DNA from: Sipunculus nudus
Lineage: Eukaryota > Annelida > Sipuncula > Golfingiida > Sipunculidae
DNA: 64,000 nt
Direction: 5' to 3'
Assembly: GCA_026874595.1 (NCBI GenBank)
Contig: JAPPUL010000095.1
Span: 930,001-994,000 of the forward strand
Shown: positions 38,808 to 47,720 of the stretch, piece after piece
How positions within the stretch are numbered: the first letter of the stretch is position 1
Layout of the letters: each line of letters starts with the position of its first letter
The notes under the pieces: generated by a model
Database searches by the model: none
What the model was told of the DNA's origin: nothing
Seen by the model: only the letters and a program-made list of their open reading frames with translations
Translations under genes and position numbers: made by a program

Positions 38808-40319
38808 ATGAATTTTGGAATAGTTTTATACGTACAAAGCATACTAATACTATTTATAGGTTTCTTTGAGATATTTCCGTTAATGTTCTCGCTATACTAT
38901 GGTGAGAATGATATGCTGCCATTTATAGAGTCGATAGGCCTTACTATGCTAATAGGAGTTGTCTTAAACTTGCTGACAAAAAGGTATAGGAAGACAAATC
39001 TAAAAGCCCGCGAGAGTTTTGCAATAGTTACCTTTGGTTGGATAACAGCAGCATTATTCGCAACAATACCTTTTATGCTGCACTCCTACTACTATCCAGA
39101 ATTAGACAAAGGAGTAATACATACCTTTACAGACGCTTATTTTGAGATGATGAGCGGCTTTACAACAACAGGTGCAACAATACTTTTAGATATAGAGAGT
39201 TTTCCGCATGGGTTATTGTTCTGGAGAAGTTTATCAAATTGGCTTGGAGGGATGGGGATAATAGTGCTTGCGATAGCAATCTTACCGACACTTGGAATAG
39301 GAGGGATGCAGTTATACCAGGCTGAGGTACCGGGCCCGGTATCGGAGAAGATATCGCCGAGGATAAGTCAGACAGCAAAGATATTGTGGGGAATATATGT
39401 AATATTTACGGTAATGCAGACAATAAGTTTAATGATAGTGGGAATGGATTTTTTTGATGCAATATGCCATTCATTTTCGACGATAGCAACGGGAGGTTTC
39501 TCGATAAAAAATGAAAGTATAGGACATTATGATGCAATAGCAGTAGAAGGGATAGTAATATTCTTCATGATTTTGTCGGGAACAAGTTTCGCCTTGCACT
39601 ATAGAGTATTAATAATGAAAGAGAGGAGTTATTTAAAGGATAGAGAGTTTCGGATATATATTATTGCTATATTGGTAGTAAGTGTTTTGGTATTATTAAC
39701 AACGCTTGAAAGTAATTATGAAGGAGATATAGTAAAGGCCTTAAGATATATCATATTTCAGGTGGTATCGATAATAACAACAACAGGTTTAGGAGTTGGT
39801 CTTGATGGAGATATATATCATTATGGTGTATGGACAGCCTTTGGCCAATTTTTGATATTGATATTAATGTTTGTAGGGGGGTGTGCGGGGTCAACTAGTG
39901 GAGGAATAAAGCTTATGAGGATATACTTATTGTTTAAATATGTATATATAGAGCTTGTAAAGTTTATTTACCCAAGACATATAAAGTTGGTCCGAGTTGG
40001 ACATCAGGTGGTAGCAGATAGTGTTTTGCTGTCGACGCTAGGTTTTATAATGCTACATATGATAGTTTTAGTAATAGCGGTATTGATATTAAATTATTTT
40101 GAGAATGATTTAGTTGAGAGTTTTGCGGGAGTACTTGCAACTTTAAATAATGTAGGGCCTGGGCTTGGAAAGATAGGGCCTGATGGTAATTATGGCCATA
40201 TAACGGATGTTGGGAAGTGGCTATTGACGTTTTGTATGTTGTTGGGGCGACTTGAGTTTTATGGGGTATTGATATTATTTTTCCCATTTGCTTGGGAGAA
40301 GGAGAGGAGTGATAATTAA
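38808..40319 (+). CDS. trkH: Trk potassium uptake membrane protein TrkH
   Basis: A 503-residue membrane protein with about twelve helices and four M1-P-M2 motifs. The selectivity segments appear as TTTGATIL, STIATGGFSI, TTTGLGVG and NNVGPGLG, each with the central Gly. It imports K+ together with TrkA. Its TAA stop and the ATG of the next gene share a base (TAATG), indicating translational coupling to the P-II gene. Confidence 0.95.
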   Translation: MNFGIVLYVQSILILFIGFFEIFPLMFSLYYGENDMLPFIESIGLTMLIGVVLNLLTKRYRKTNLKARESFAIVTFGWITAALFATIPFMLHSYYYPELDKGVIHTFTDAYFEMMSGFTTTGATILLDIESFPHGLLFWRSLSNWLGGMGIIVLAIAILPTLGIGGMQLYQAEVPGPVSEKISPRISQTAKILWGIYVIFTVMQTISLMIVGMDFFDAICHSFSTIATGGFSIKNESIGHYDAIAVEGIVIFFMILSGTSFALHYRVLIMKERSYLKDREFRIYIIAILVVSVLVLLTTLESNYEGDIVKALRYIIFQVVSIITTTGLGVGLDGDIYHYGVWTAFGQFLILILMFVGGCAGSTSGGIKLMRIYLLFKYVYIELVKFIYPRHIKLVRVGHQVVADSVLLSTLGFIMLHMIVLVIAVLILNYFENDLVESFAGVLATLNNVGPGLGKIGPDGNYGHITDVGKWLLTFCMLLGRLEFYGVLILFFPFAWEKERSDN

Positions 40320-40666
40320 TGAAGAAACTAGAGGCAATAATAGAGCCTGGGAAATTGGAGAAGGTAAAGGAGGGGTTATCGGAGGTAGGAGTTAGTCGCA
40401 TGCATGTAACAGAGATACATGGTTTTGGACGTCAGAAGAGGGAAGAGGAAGTATTTTCAGGACATAAGTACGAAGTAAGTTTCATGAGGAAGCTTAAGCT
40501 AACAATAATAGTGAATGATGATTTTGTAGAACTTGCAATAGAGGCGATATTAAAGAGTGCAAGAACAGGAGTAGAGGGTAAGGTAGGGGATGGTAAGATT
40601 TTTGTATATCCGATAGATGATTGTATAAAGATAAGAACAGGCGAGCGAATGGAAAAGGCAGTCTAG
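40319..40666 (+). CDS. P-II family nitrogen/energy regulator (GlnB/GlnK-like)
   Basis: A 115-residue P-II protein. EAIIEPGKLEKVKEGL opens it, the T-loop has GFGRQKREEEVFSGHKYEV, and KVGDGKIFVYPIDDCIKIRTGE carries the ATP/ADP and 2-oxoglutarate-binding B-loop and C-loop. The uridylylation-site tyrosine (equivalent of Y51) is kept, while the Y46 equivalent is Phe. It is coupled to trkA-trkH rather than to amtB or glnA, which suggests it acts on potassium uptake or senses energy for it; that role is inference. Confidence 0.92.
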   Translation: MKKLEAIIEPGKLEKVKEGLSEVGVSRMHVTEIHGFGRQKREEEVFSGHKYEVSFMRKLKLTIIVNDDFVELAIEAILKSARTGVEGKVGDGKIFVYPIDDCIKIRTGERMEKAV

Positions 40667-40671
40667 GCGTT

Positions 40672-41919
40672 TTAGTTACGAATCAAGGATTGTAAAATAA
40701 CGGCATTCAGTTGGTCTATAGCAAGAGAAATGGTTTTGCGGTTGGGATGAGGGGATACTTTAAGACCGATGATGTTGATATATCGTTTAGAAGCTGGCGT
40801 TTTAAAATATGTAATATATTGTCTTGGGATAGGGGCAAAAATCTGTCTCCAGCCGTTAAAGTTGATATGAGTTAAAGCAAGTTCAAAGAATCTACCCTTA
40901 CCCTCTTCAAAGATCAAAGAAAACTGTTCATAGTTTTTGTAACCTTTAATCCAGATGGAGATATTGTGTTCCCAAAGCAGTTTATATTTTTGATAGAAAG
41001 CGATAAGAAGGTACTGTTTATTAAAAGGCTGAAGATTAATGCCTAAGAAGTAGTTATCATTAAATAAAGAGAGCAAATGTTTCAAATTCTTTGTTGCAGT
41101 AGTAGAGTGAGAGTCAATAAAAAGCTCTTTTTTAGACGTATTGTTTAAATTGAAAACGAAAGCATTGTTAAAATTGCGATTAAAAGGCTCAATAAATTGT
41201 ATGGGGTCAAGGAATTGGTTTTTAAAAGATTTTCTAAAGCTGTAAACAAAAGGGCTTGAGAACGACATTTTAAAGTGTTTCTGAGAGGCCGAATCGGTTC
41301 TAAGTATACGGATTTTAGAAAGGACGATGGGTTTATTCCAAGAGATGGGATTGGGATTAGCTTTTAGGTTTTTACTTACGAGGTTAAGAAAGCGTTTATG
41401 CCAAAAGTTAGCTTTATTTTTTGAGAGAGAGATAGAATAAATGGTGAGTTTGTTATTAGGCATTATAAGGAAAAAAGAAATAGAGATATTAGAAGATGAA
41501 GATTTAATCCAAAGGTCTAAAGAGCGTGTCCAAGTAGGCAAGGTAGTTTTCTTTTTAGGTATTAAATCGATAAAAGTATCTTTTTTTGAAAAGAAGGAAG
41601 CTTTAAGATTGAAAGTAAGAGATTTAAAAGGGATAGTATTATATTTATTGGAGATGACACTTTGTTTTATGAAGAAGTTGTGCGGGGAGTTATTTTGCGA
41701 AACTGTATAAAAGGAGTTTATATCTTCAGGGATAAACTTAGCTTTTAGGAGAGAGTTGATGTTATCAATGTTTGGGGTATAATAAAATGGAGAAAAGAAC
41801 TTTTTAAGGATTTTCTTATTAAGAAAAGGGATTCCGGAGCCAACACGAGAGTCAGCCTGTTGAGACAAAGAGATAATAGAAAAGCAAGCGATTAATAAAT
41901 ATAGAAATAACAAATTCAT
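40672..41919 (-). CDS. FlaA-like exported protein with two related domains
   Basis: A 415-residue protein with a signal peptide (LLFLYLLIACFSIISLS). The mature part holds two stretches of similar pattern: TRSLDLWIKSSSSNISISFFLIMPNNKLTIYS near 130-160 and HNISIWIKGYKNYEQFSLIFEEGKGRFFELALTHINFNGWRQIFAPIPRQY near 315-370, the second resembling the FlaA core with its W-x-x-Y/W and NGWR motifs. It probably belongs to the spirochaetal filament sheath group. Lagging-strand gene, with Ser/Asn/Phe/Lys-rich protein. Similarity to true FlaA is weak. Confidence 0.6.
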   Translation of the reverse strand: MNLLFLYLLIACFSIISLSQQADSRVGSGIPFLNKKILKKFFSPFYYTPNIDNINSLLKAKFIPEDINSFYTVSQNNSPHNFFIKQSVISNKYNTIPFKSLTFNLKASFFSKKDTFIDLIPKKKTTLPTWTRSLDLWIKSSSSNISISFFLIMPNNKLTIYSISLSKNKANFWHKRFLNLVSKNLKANPNPISWNKPIVLSKIRILRTDSASQKHFKMSFSSPFVYSFRKSFKNQFLDPIQFIEPFNRNFNNAFVFNLNNTSKKELFIDSHSTTATKNLKHLLSLFNDNYFLGINLQPFNKQYLLIAFYQKYKLLWEHNISIWIKGYKNYEQFSLIFEEGKGRFFELALTHINFNGWRQIFAPIPRQYITYFKTPASKRYINIIGLKVSPHPNRKTISLAIDQLNAVILQSLIRN

Positions 41920-42090
41920 AAGTGTTTAAACTAGTCGTCCTAAATGGATGAAATTAGAAGGGATAAAGTCAAAAAAGGTAAAAATAGTTAATATATGAAG
42001 TCAAGAATAAATAAAAGAAGTAATAGTTATTATCTTTTGGAAAGAATGAGTAATTGTGCAAAGAAGAAATAGATTATGGTAAAAAGCTGC

Positions 42091-42120
42091 AAAAAAAGAG
42101 AAAAAAAGAGAAAAAAAGAG
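42091..42120. repeat. 10-nt tandem repeat upstream of htrA
   Basis: Three perfect copies of AAAAAAAGAG, followed by a degenerate poly-purine region with AAGGAG ahead of htrA. Confidence 0.85.
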
Positions 42121-42180
42121 AAAGAAAAAAAGGAGTTAGGGGTTTAAAGGAGAAAAAAAAGCATAAGGAGCAAATAAGTA

Positions 42181-43755
42181 ATGATAAAAAAAGGAGTAAG
42201 TAGCATGAAAAAAGGTATAATAGATAGGTTTAAAGGTGGCTGGTATATAGCAGGATTGGTTATGGTGTTGGGTATAGGAGGCTATTTAATTGTAACGGAA
42301 GGAAAGATATATAGCAATCCGACAGAGAAACGAAAAGCCGTAAAAGAGATAGAAGAGAGCAAACTAAACAAACGCGTTCAAAGGGATAGGCAAGCCTTAC
42401 AAACAGCCTTATCGGTGCAAAGAGCGATAAGGAATGTAGCAAAATCGGTAACACCGTCTGTCGTAAACATAAGGACAGAGAAGACAGTCCGCCAGGACAG
42501 ATTACAGCCAAATCCTTTTTTTGATTTCTTTAGGGATCATTTTAGAGACTATGATAGAGGGCCAAAGAAGCTTAGATCGTTGGGTTCAGGGTTTGTATTA
42601 AGTAAAGAAGGATATATAGTAACAAATAATCACGTAATAAACGACGCTGATGAGATAACGATAGTATTTCCTGACGAGAAGGAATATAAAGGAAAAGTGG
42701 TAGGAATAGATAAGAGAACAGACATAGCAGTCATAAAAATAAATCCAAAGAGCAAACATAATATACCAGTAACCCCGTTAGGGAATTCAGATAAAGTAGA
42801 CATAGGAGACTTTGCAATAGCGATAGGCAATCCATTTGGCTTAAAAGGTACATTTACCTTGGGAGTAATAAGCGCCCGAGGACGAGACAATATAGATCAA
42901 GATGCAGGATTAAAGAACTACATACAAACAGATGCCTCAATAAACCAAGGAAATAGCGGAGGGCCATTATTGAATATAGAAGGGCAAGCGATAGGAATGA
43001 ATACAAGTATCTATTCCACAACGGGCGGCTCTGTGGGTATAGGTTTTGCCATCCCAATAAATATAGTTAAGAACGTAGTGGTACACCTGATTGAAAAAGG
43101 CTCTATATCGCGAGGCTTTTTAGGAGTAGGTATAAGCTCAATACCAGATGATGTTGCAAAGCATTTTGGAGTAGACAAAAAAACAGGAATATTCATACAA
43201 CAGGTAGAGGAGGGTGGCCCGGCAAGTAAGGGAGGAATGAAGGCAGGAGATATAATACTTAAACTAAATGGGCAAAAGGTAAGCTCAACAAGCAAATTAC
43301 AAAGGCTAGTAAGTTCATATCCGGAAGGAACAAAAGTAGTACTTGATATATTGAGGAATGGGAAACAGCAGAAGAAGTATGTAACATTGGGCTCAATGGG
43401 TTCACGAGATGCGATTGCACAGGGTGGAGACAGGGGAGGTAAAGGCGGAAAAAGCAAAGGAGAGAAAGGTAAAGCCTTTTTAGGCATTACGGTAGGGAGC
43501 GTAGGGGATAATTATAAATATTTTAGATTGAATAGAGAGACAAAGGGGGTCGTTATTTTGGGAGTAGAAGAGAGTTCAGAAGCATACAAGAGTGGGCTTC
43601 GAGTAGGTGATGTTATAAAGAGTATAAACTTTAATGAGATTAAGACAGTAAAGGATTTTTGGGGTTTTGTGGGCAGGAGGAGTAAGGGAGTAAAATCCTT
43701 TCTTATAAACGTAATACGAGGAGGAAGAAGTAGTTTTGTTGTGGTTAAGAGGTGA
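42181..43755 (+). CDS. Periplasmic serine protease HtrA/DegP family
   Basis: A 524-residue protein, 516 if the second ATG (42205, with AGGAG ahead) is used; both have ribosome sites. An N-terminal membrane segment (about 19-35) anchors or exports it. The trypsin-like domain carries the triad His (TNNHVIND), Asp (RTDIAVIK) and Ser (QGNSGGPL). Two PDZ domains follow, starting near GFLGVGIS and AFLGITVG, the second after a Gly/Lys-rich linker. It degrades or refolds damaged envelope proteins. Upstream are purine-rich tandem repeats (42091-42120). Confidence 0.95.
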   Translation: MIKKGVSSMKKGIIDRFKGGWYIAGLVMVLGIGGYLIVTEGKIYSNPTEKRKAVKEIEESKLNKRVQRDRQALQTALSVQRAIRNVAKSVTPSVVNIRTEKTVRQDRLQPNPFFDFFRDHFRDYDRGPKKLRSLGSGFVLSKEGYIVTNNHVINDADEITIVFPDEKEYKGKVVGIDKRTDIAVIKINPKSKHNIPVTPLGNSDKVDIGDFAIAIGNPFGLKGTFTLGVISARGRDNIDQDAGLKNYIQTDASINQGNSGGPLLNIEGQAIGMNTSIYSTTGGSVGIGFAIPINIVKNVVVHLIEKGSISRGFLGVGISSIPDDVAKHFGVDKKTGIFIQQVEEGGPASKGGMKAGDIILKLNGQKVSSTSKLQRLVSSYPEGTKVVLDILRNGKQQKKYVTLGSMGSRDAIAQGGDRGGKGGKSKGEKGKAFLGITVGSVGDNYKYFRLNRETKGVVILGVEESSEAYKSGLRVGDVIKSINFNEIKTVKDFWGFVGRRSKGVKSFLINVIRGGRSSFVVVKR

Positions 43756-43821
43756 TGGACAGATGGATAAGATGCTGGATAGGATGATTATAAGATAAGG
43801 TATCTAGGCAATAAATTTGGC

Positions 43822-43850
43822 TTGACATAAAAGTAAAATATGGTTAGATT
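43822..43850 (+). promoter_or_regulatory. Promoter of tRNA-Val
   Basis: TTGACA at 43822-43827, 17 bases, then TAGATT at 43845-43850. Start is expected near 43857, about 31 bases before the tRNA. Confidence 0.65.
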
Positions 43851-43887
43851 ACTTTTTACTGTTATATAGGATATGACGTAGGAAAAA

Positions 43888-43960
43888 GGGAGCTTAGCTC
43901 AGCTGGGAGAGCACCTGTTTTACACGCAGGGGGTCAGAGGTTCGAGCCCTCTAGCTCCCA
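43888..43960 (+). tRNA. tRNA-Val (anticodon UAC)
   Basis: A 73-nt cloverleaf. Acceptor GGGAGCT pairs perfectly with AGCTCCC, followed by discriminator A. D-arm GCTC...GAGC, anticodon stem CCTGT/GCAGG, loop TTTACAC with anticodon TAC at 43921-43923, and T-arm AGAGG-TTCGAGC-CCTCT. The CCA end is not encoded. UAC reads GUA/GUG valine codons, common in the purine-rich leading-strand genes here. Confidence 0.97.
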
Positions 43961-44014
43961 AAATGATAGAAGACAATAAAGCTAAACAAAAGTATAACAG
44001 GTCAAGCAAAAGTA

Positions 44015-44293
44015 ATGCTAAATGATGATAAAGAGTCTGACTTTAAAAAGATATGGGATTTAGTGGAAAAGACAGGGATATGGGATGGGCTTATACGAGG
44101 AATAAGGTTCACACCGGAGGAGTTAGAAATAAGAAGTCAAGGTGCAGTAGAAATCTTATCAGAGCAATCTAAGTTAACCTTAAGCATGAGATTAAACGAG
44201 ATACCCGAGGATGTAAAACAGAGTGTAGATAGTATAAAGAGGTATGTAAGGCATAAAAGATACCTAGAGGGGCTTGAGATACAAGGAGGGTAG
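44015..44293 (+). CDS. Small hypothetical protein
   Basis: A 92-residue soluble, charged protein with predicted helices and no signal peptide or membrane segment. I do not recognise a family. Codon use follows the leading-strand norm. It lies 55 bases after tRNA-Val and 12 bases before the next gene, probably one transcript. Confidence 0.6.
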   Translation: MLNDDKESDFKKIWDLVEKTGIWDGLIRGIRFTPEELEIRSQGAVEILSEQSKLTLSMRLNEIPEDVKQSVDSIKRYVRHKRYLEGLEIQGG

Positions 44294-44305
44294 GGGAGAT
44301 GAGCG

Positions 44306-44695
44306 ATGTCGGAGAGCTGGTTTTTCGAGAAGAGAATAAAGGATGTAGTAAAGGAAGGGATAGAGGAGGGAGAGCTTGAGGGACGATTAGTTGGAACAGA
44401 GGTATTAAACTTTGGAGTATCGGGAGATAGATGTCACGGGAAGGTAACGTTACAAAGGACAAAGGTGGTACCAGAGGGGGCAAAGCGAGCGATAGTGTAT
44501 CTGGGTTCATATTGGTATAGATTTGGGAAGATAAGTCAAACAGAGTCGAAGGTGGGGGAGATATTGTTAGATTATGGAATAAATAGTTTTCGAGAGAACA
44601 AGTTACAAGCGGGACTTGATTTTGCATTAAAAGATAAGCATGGAGATAAATCATTTAAAGCCAAAGTAGAACTTCTGGTATTGTATTTCAGTTAA
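44306..44695 (+). CDS. Small hypothetical protein
   Basis: A 129-residue soluble protein. Segment GTEVLNFGVSGDRCHGKVTLQRTKVVPEGAKRAIVYLGSYWYR looks like a beta-sheet domain. GGAG stands seven bases or so ahead of the ATG at 44306. No family recognised. Probably co-transcribed with the preceding gene. Confidence 0.6.
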   Translation: MSESWFFEKRIKDVVKEGIEEGELEGRLVGTEVLNFGVSGDRCHGKVTLQRTKVVPEGAKRAIVYLGSYWYRFGKISQTESKVGEILLDYGINSFRENKLQAGLDFALKDKHGDKSFKAKVELLVLYFS

Positions 44696-44744
44696 AAGTC
44701 TTGCAGATAAATATCTAAATAAAATATATAGGATTGGTTATAGT

Positions 44745-44936
44745 ATGTCAGAACTAGTTTTAGTATCTACAATTACTTGTCCTGAGTGTGGTAATAAGAA
44801 AGCTGAGACAATGTCTACTAATTCATGCCGGTTTTTTTATGAATGTGAGTCATGTCATAAAATACTAAAACCATTAGTTAAAGATTGCTGTGTTTATTGT
44901 TCTTATGGTACTGCTAGGTGTCCTTCCAGGCAATAG
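44745..44936 (+). CDS. GDCCVxC-type small Cys-rich (metal-binding) protein
   Basis: A 63-residue protein. TCPECG and C-E-S-C give a zinc-ribbon-like four-Cys set; the C-terminal motif KDCCVYCSYGTARCP matches the GDCCVxC family, whose members include selenoproteins and are seen near mercury-resistance and other heavy-metal genes. Here Cys replaces selenocysteine, and Lys replaces Gly at the first motif position. Metal or redox role is inferred. Composition is less purine-biased than its neighbours, which suggests later arrival. The stop codon is repeated in frame by the 9-nt tandem repeat behind it. Confidence 0.75.
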   Translation: MSELVLVSTITCPECGNKKAETMSTNSCRFFYECESCHKILKPLVKDCCVYCSYGTARCPSRQ

Positions 44937-44952
44937 AGGCAATAGAGGCAAT
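44928..44952. repeat. 9-nt tandem repeat duplicating a stop codon
   Basis: Nearly three copies of AGGCAATAG. The unit is three codons, so TAG at 44934-44936 recurs in frame at 44943, and a TAA follows. Confidence 0.85.
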
Positions 44953-44975
44953 AAAAATCTAAACTTATTAATATG

Positions 44976-45977
44976 TTATAAGCTATTATCCTGAGAAAAG
45001 AGGTATTCTATTTCAGATACGGCAATATCAGTAGCATCAAACTCTTGTAAAAGAGTGATAGCTTTATATAAATCGTTATTCTTAACGACTAACGTAATAT
45101 TGATAACAGAAGTATTATGAGAAGATAGAGATAAAGACTTGGCTATATTAAAAGTTTTAACATATATATTTCTGTTAATGAGTTGCTGTTGAAAATTCTT
45201 TTCAAAAGCGCTTGAATCATGAAAGATAATATTGGTCATAATGCGCTTATGAATTTTAGCTTGCTGATGACTTATAATTTTGTCAATAAACTCTTTAATA
45301 ATGGGGTGGTTGTGAAGGGAGTGTTTGGATAAGTTAGAGGAGATAAGACAAGCAGCAGAATTGAAAATGGTGCCATCCTTTAGTGTTTTTAGGTGATTTT
45401 CTTTTAAAGTGTTCCCGGTACTAGTTAAATCAACGATAATATCAGCAAGTCCTGTTTTCGGAGCAATTTCCAGTACGCCAGAAGCGCTAACAAGATTGTA
45501 ATAATAGATTTGGTTACGATATAAGAAATCTTTAGTAAGGTTTAAGAATTTAGTAGCTATTCTAATAGGACTAACCTTTTTAAGGAAACGTTGCTTAGCA
45601 AGGTATGCAAGGTCAAACACAGACTGTACATGTATCCAGCTATAAGGGACAGCAACGACAAGATCAGCGGTACCGAAGCCAAGATTATGAATTAAAATGT
45701 TCTCAGAGGGAAAAGTGTGTTCTCTAACGATGTCCCGACCAGTGATACCGATATCAGCAATACCCGAGAAGACCTTTTCGGGAATATCCTCAGCCCGCTG
45801 AAAGATGACGTTAATGTTGTAATTTTTGATAAACCCTTCATACTGTCGATTATTCGCACGATGGACGTCAAAGCCACATTCTTTCAGGAAAGAGATAGTC
45901 TGCTCACATAGAATACCTTTACTGGGCAAAGTGATAGTGATAAAGTTCTTGAAGTTATTATAGCCCATAAATCTCAC
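44976..45977 (-). CDS. hisG: ATP phosphoribosyltransferase catalytic subunit, long form
   Basis: A 333-residue HisG. The catalytic core has ITLPSKG, DIPEKVFSGIADIGITGRDIV, and the PRPP-binding DIIVDLTSTGNTLKEN. A C-terminal part from about 240 ends in ITLVVKNNDLYKAITLLQEFDATDIAVSEIEYLF, which matches the ACT-like HisG_C domain that binds histidine in long-form enzymes. It catalyses the first step of histidine synthesis. It overlaps hisZ upstream by four bases (ATGA). Lagging-strand gene, Asn/Ser-rich. Confidence 0.93.
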   Translation of the reverse strand: MRFMGYNNFKNFITITLPSKGILCEQTISFLKECGFDVHRANNRQYEGFIKNYNINVIFQRAEDIPEKVFSGIADIGITGRDIVREHTFPSENILIHNLGFGTADLVVAVPYSWIHVQSVFDLAYLAKQRFLKKVSPIRIATKFLNLTKDFLYRNQIYYYNLVSASGVLEIAPKTGLADIIVDLTSTGNTLKENHLKTLKDGTIFNSAACLISSNLSKHSLHNHPIIKEFIDKIISHQQAKIHKRIMTNIIFHDSSAFEKNFQQQLINRNIYVKTFNIAKSLSLSSHNTSVINITLVVKNNDLYKAITLLQEFDATDIAVSEIEYLFSQDNSL

Positions 45978-47509
45978 CCTACATCAGATATTGAAACATT
46001 AAACAAGCTGCAAATTTCAGAATAAATAGAATTAAAAGACTTAAGGCGCTTGGAAAAGAAGAAGTCAGAATTCTTATTGTTTTCAATATTTTCAAAAACT
46101 TTGCTATAGTTTTGTTTTTGTATATGGGAACGAAAAGCAAGAGTAGGAATATTATTGCTATCAAAAACTAGAAAACAAGAAGAGTCCTGCTGAATAAGAT
46201 GCCCAAGTAGCTTCCACCCGTCGTAGTTGTTATCTACAATAGAGATAATAATGCGTAAACAGAAGCTGTCTCTAAGGCTTGAGAAGATTGAGTGTAGGTC
46301 AGGAAAGTATAACTTACCGGGAATAAATACATATAAAGTTTTATCTTGAAGTTTGGAGGTTGCAGCTGAAAGTTGGAAGTGTTTGTCAGATGCAAGGTTA
46401 AAGAAGTTATCTAAATTGAAAGAGAATCCAAAAGAAGGGATACGACGGGTGTCAAAAGGGATATAATAAGCGCCACCACTACAAACGGGAGAGCTATCAG
46501 CCTCGAGATTAAAGATGATGCCGTCATAATAGTTAAGAGAGTGTAGGAAAGAGAAGTCAATAATGATCTTATTTTTAGGGACACCGAAATTGACAAGACA
46601 GTTGACGTAGTCTCTAATATGGGTAATAAATTTAACAGGTATTTTAAAATCTTTAAGTAGTTTGTTAGCATCCTTTAAAATGCTAGTCGAACCAGAGAGT
46701 TTAAAAATGGCATTAACAAACTTAATAAGCTTGTTCAAATCGGCAGAAAGGTTTCTGACACTTAGCTTAGAGAGGAAACCATCGATTATTTCGGATCGAA
46801 TAATATGGTTATGCGAAGAGAAATTGGGGTCAATAAGACGTAGTAAAGAATCAAGCAAAGCAGCTAACTCATGATGTTCTAGTTTCTGAATGATGGAAGA
46901 TATTTTGGAGTCAAGGTTCTCAGCATTATTCTGAGCAAGGAGCAGATTCTGTAAAAGCTTTGCATCGGGGCCAAACTGCTTAATATTAAAAAGGAGCGAA
47001 TCTTTAATGAGGTTATCAATAGGCATAGAGTTAACGATATAATTTAAGATAGAGATATTGTTAATGCGAATTTTAAAGTCGAGATCAAAGGACATCTTAG
47101 AAGCATGCCAAGCCATAAAGATGGATTCACAAATATGGAAAGTGGCAGGATTGATGACTTCAGTCCCGAGCTGGGTGTAAGAGTAGATTTTATCTTTAGA
47201 GAAGCTGTGCAATTTTTTAAAGACGGGACCATAGTAATAAAACTTATAAGGGATATACTTACGCTTTTCGAAGAGATTATGAATGATATTGCTATTAAGG
47301 ACGTAGTCAATAACGAGGCTAGTCATATCAGGGCGTAAAGAGAGGGGGGTATTATCTTGACTTTTGAAAGACATAAGGTCCGGGGAGGAGTTATGACTTA
47401 AATATTTTATAAAAGTAGAAGTATTAGCAAGCATAGGGAGGTGTAATTCTTGAAACCCGAAAGCTTTAAAGAAGGAATAAAAGTGTTTACTCAAGGAGTC
47501 ATAAGACAT
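45974..47509 (-). CDS. hisZ: ATP phosphoribosyltransferase regulatory subunit HisZ-like
   Basis: I start at ATG 47509 (511 residues); the frame is open to 47581 but the added part is hydrophobic spacer. The domain resembles class II histidyl-tRNA synthetase: LSLRPDMTSLVIDYV (motif 2-like), YYYGPVFKK, YTQLGTEVI, and SGGAYYIPF near the end. It has no clear anticodon-binding domain, and lies head-to-tail with hisG, as HisZ does. Length exceeds the usual HisZ (about 330-400) because of a helical, Leu/Asn-rich insertion. A HisRS paralogue remains a possible alternative. Confidence 0.8.
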   Translation of the reverse strand: MSYDSLSKHFYSFFKAFGFQELHLPMLANTSTFIKYLSHNSSPDLMSFKSQDNTPLSLRPDMTSLVIDYVLNSNIIHNLFEKRKYIPYKFYYYGPVFKKLHSFSKDKIYSYTQLGTEVINPATFHICESIFMAWHASKMSFDLDFKIRINNISILNYIVNSMPIDNLIKDSLLFNIKQFGPDAKLLQNLLLAQNNAENLDSKISSIIQKLEHHELAALLDSLLRLIDPNFSSHNHIIRSEIIDGFLSKLSVRNLSADLNKLIKFVNAIFKLSGSTSILKDANKLLKDFKIPVKFITHIRDYVNCLVNFGVPKNKIIIDFSFLHSLNYYDGIIFNLEADSSPVCSGGAYYIPFDTRRIPSFGFSFNLDNFFNLASDKHFQLSAATSKLQDKTLYVFIPGKLYFPDLHSIFSSLRDSFCLRIIISIVDNNYDGWKLLGHLIQQDSSCFLVFDSNNIPTLAFRSHIQKQNYSKVFENIENNKNSDFFFSKRLKSFNSIYSEICSLFNVSISDVG

Positions 47510-47720
47510 AGAACCGGACCGAAATAAAATAAGAGTAGAATAAAAAGAACTAGATATAAGAATATACAAAGTGAGAAGCAAAAAACTACAAGAAAAGGAG
47601 AAAAAAAAAGGGAATAAGGAGAGGAAATGAGGGGGGAAGATATAAAAAACGCAAAAGCGCCCAAAGAGGCTATAAAAATTAAGGAGAAAGTAAGGGGATA
47701 GAAAAAATATTAATTATATT

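Noticed and set aside
42260-42511. - strand frame inside htrA
   Set aside because: Shadow of a well-conserved gene on the other strand; same reason applies to the many similar frames in both arms.
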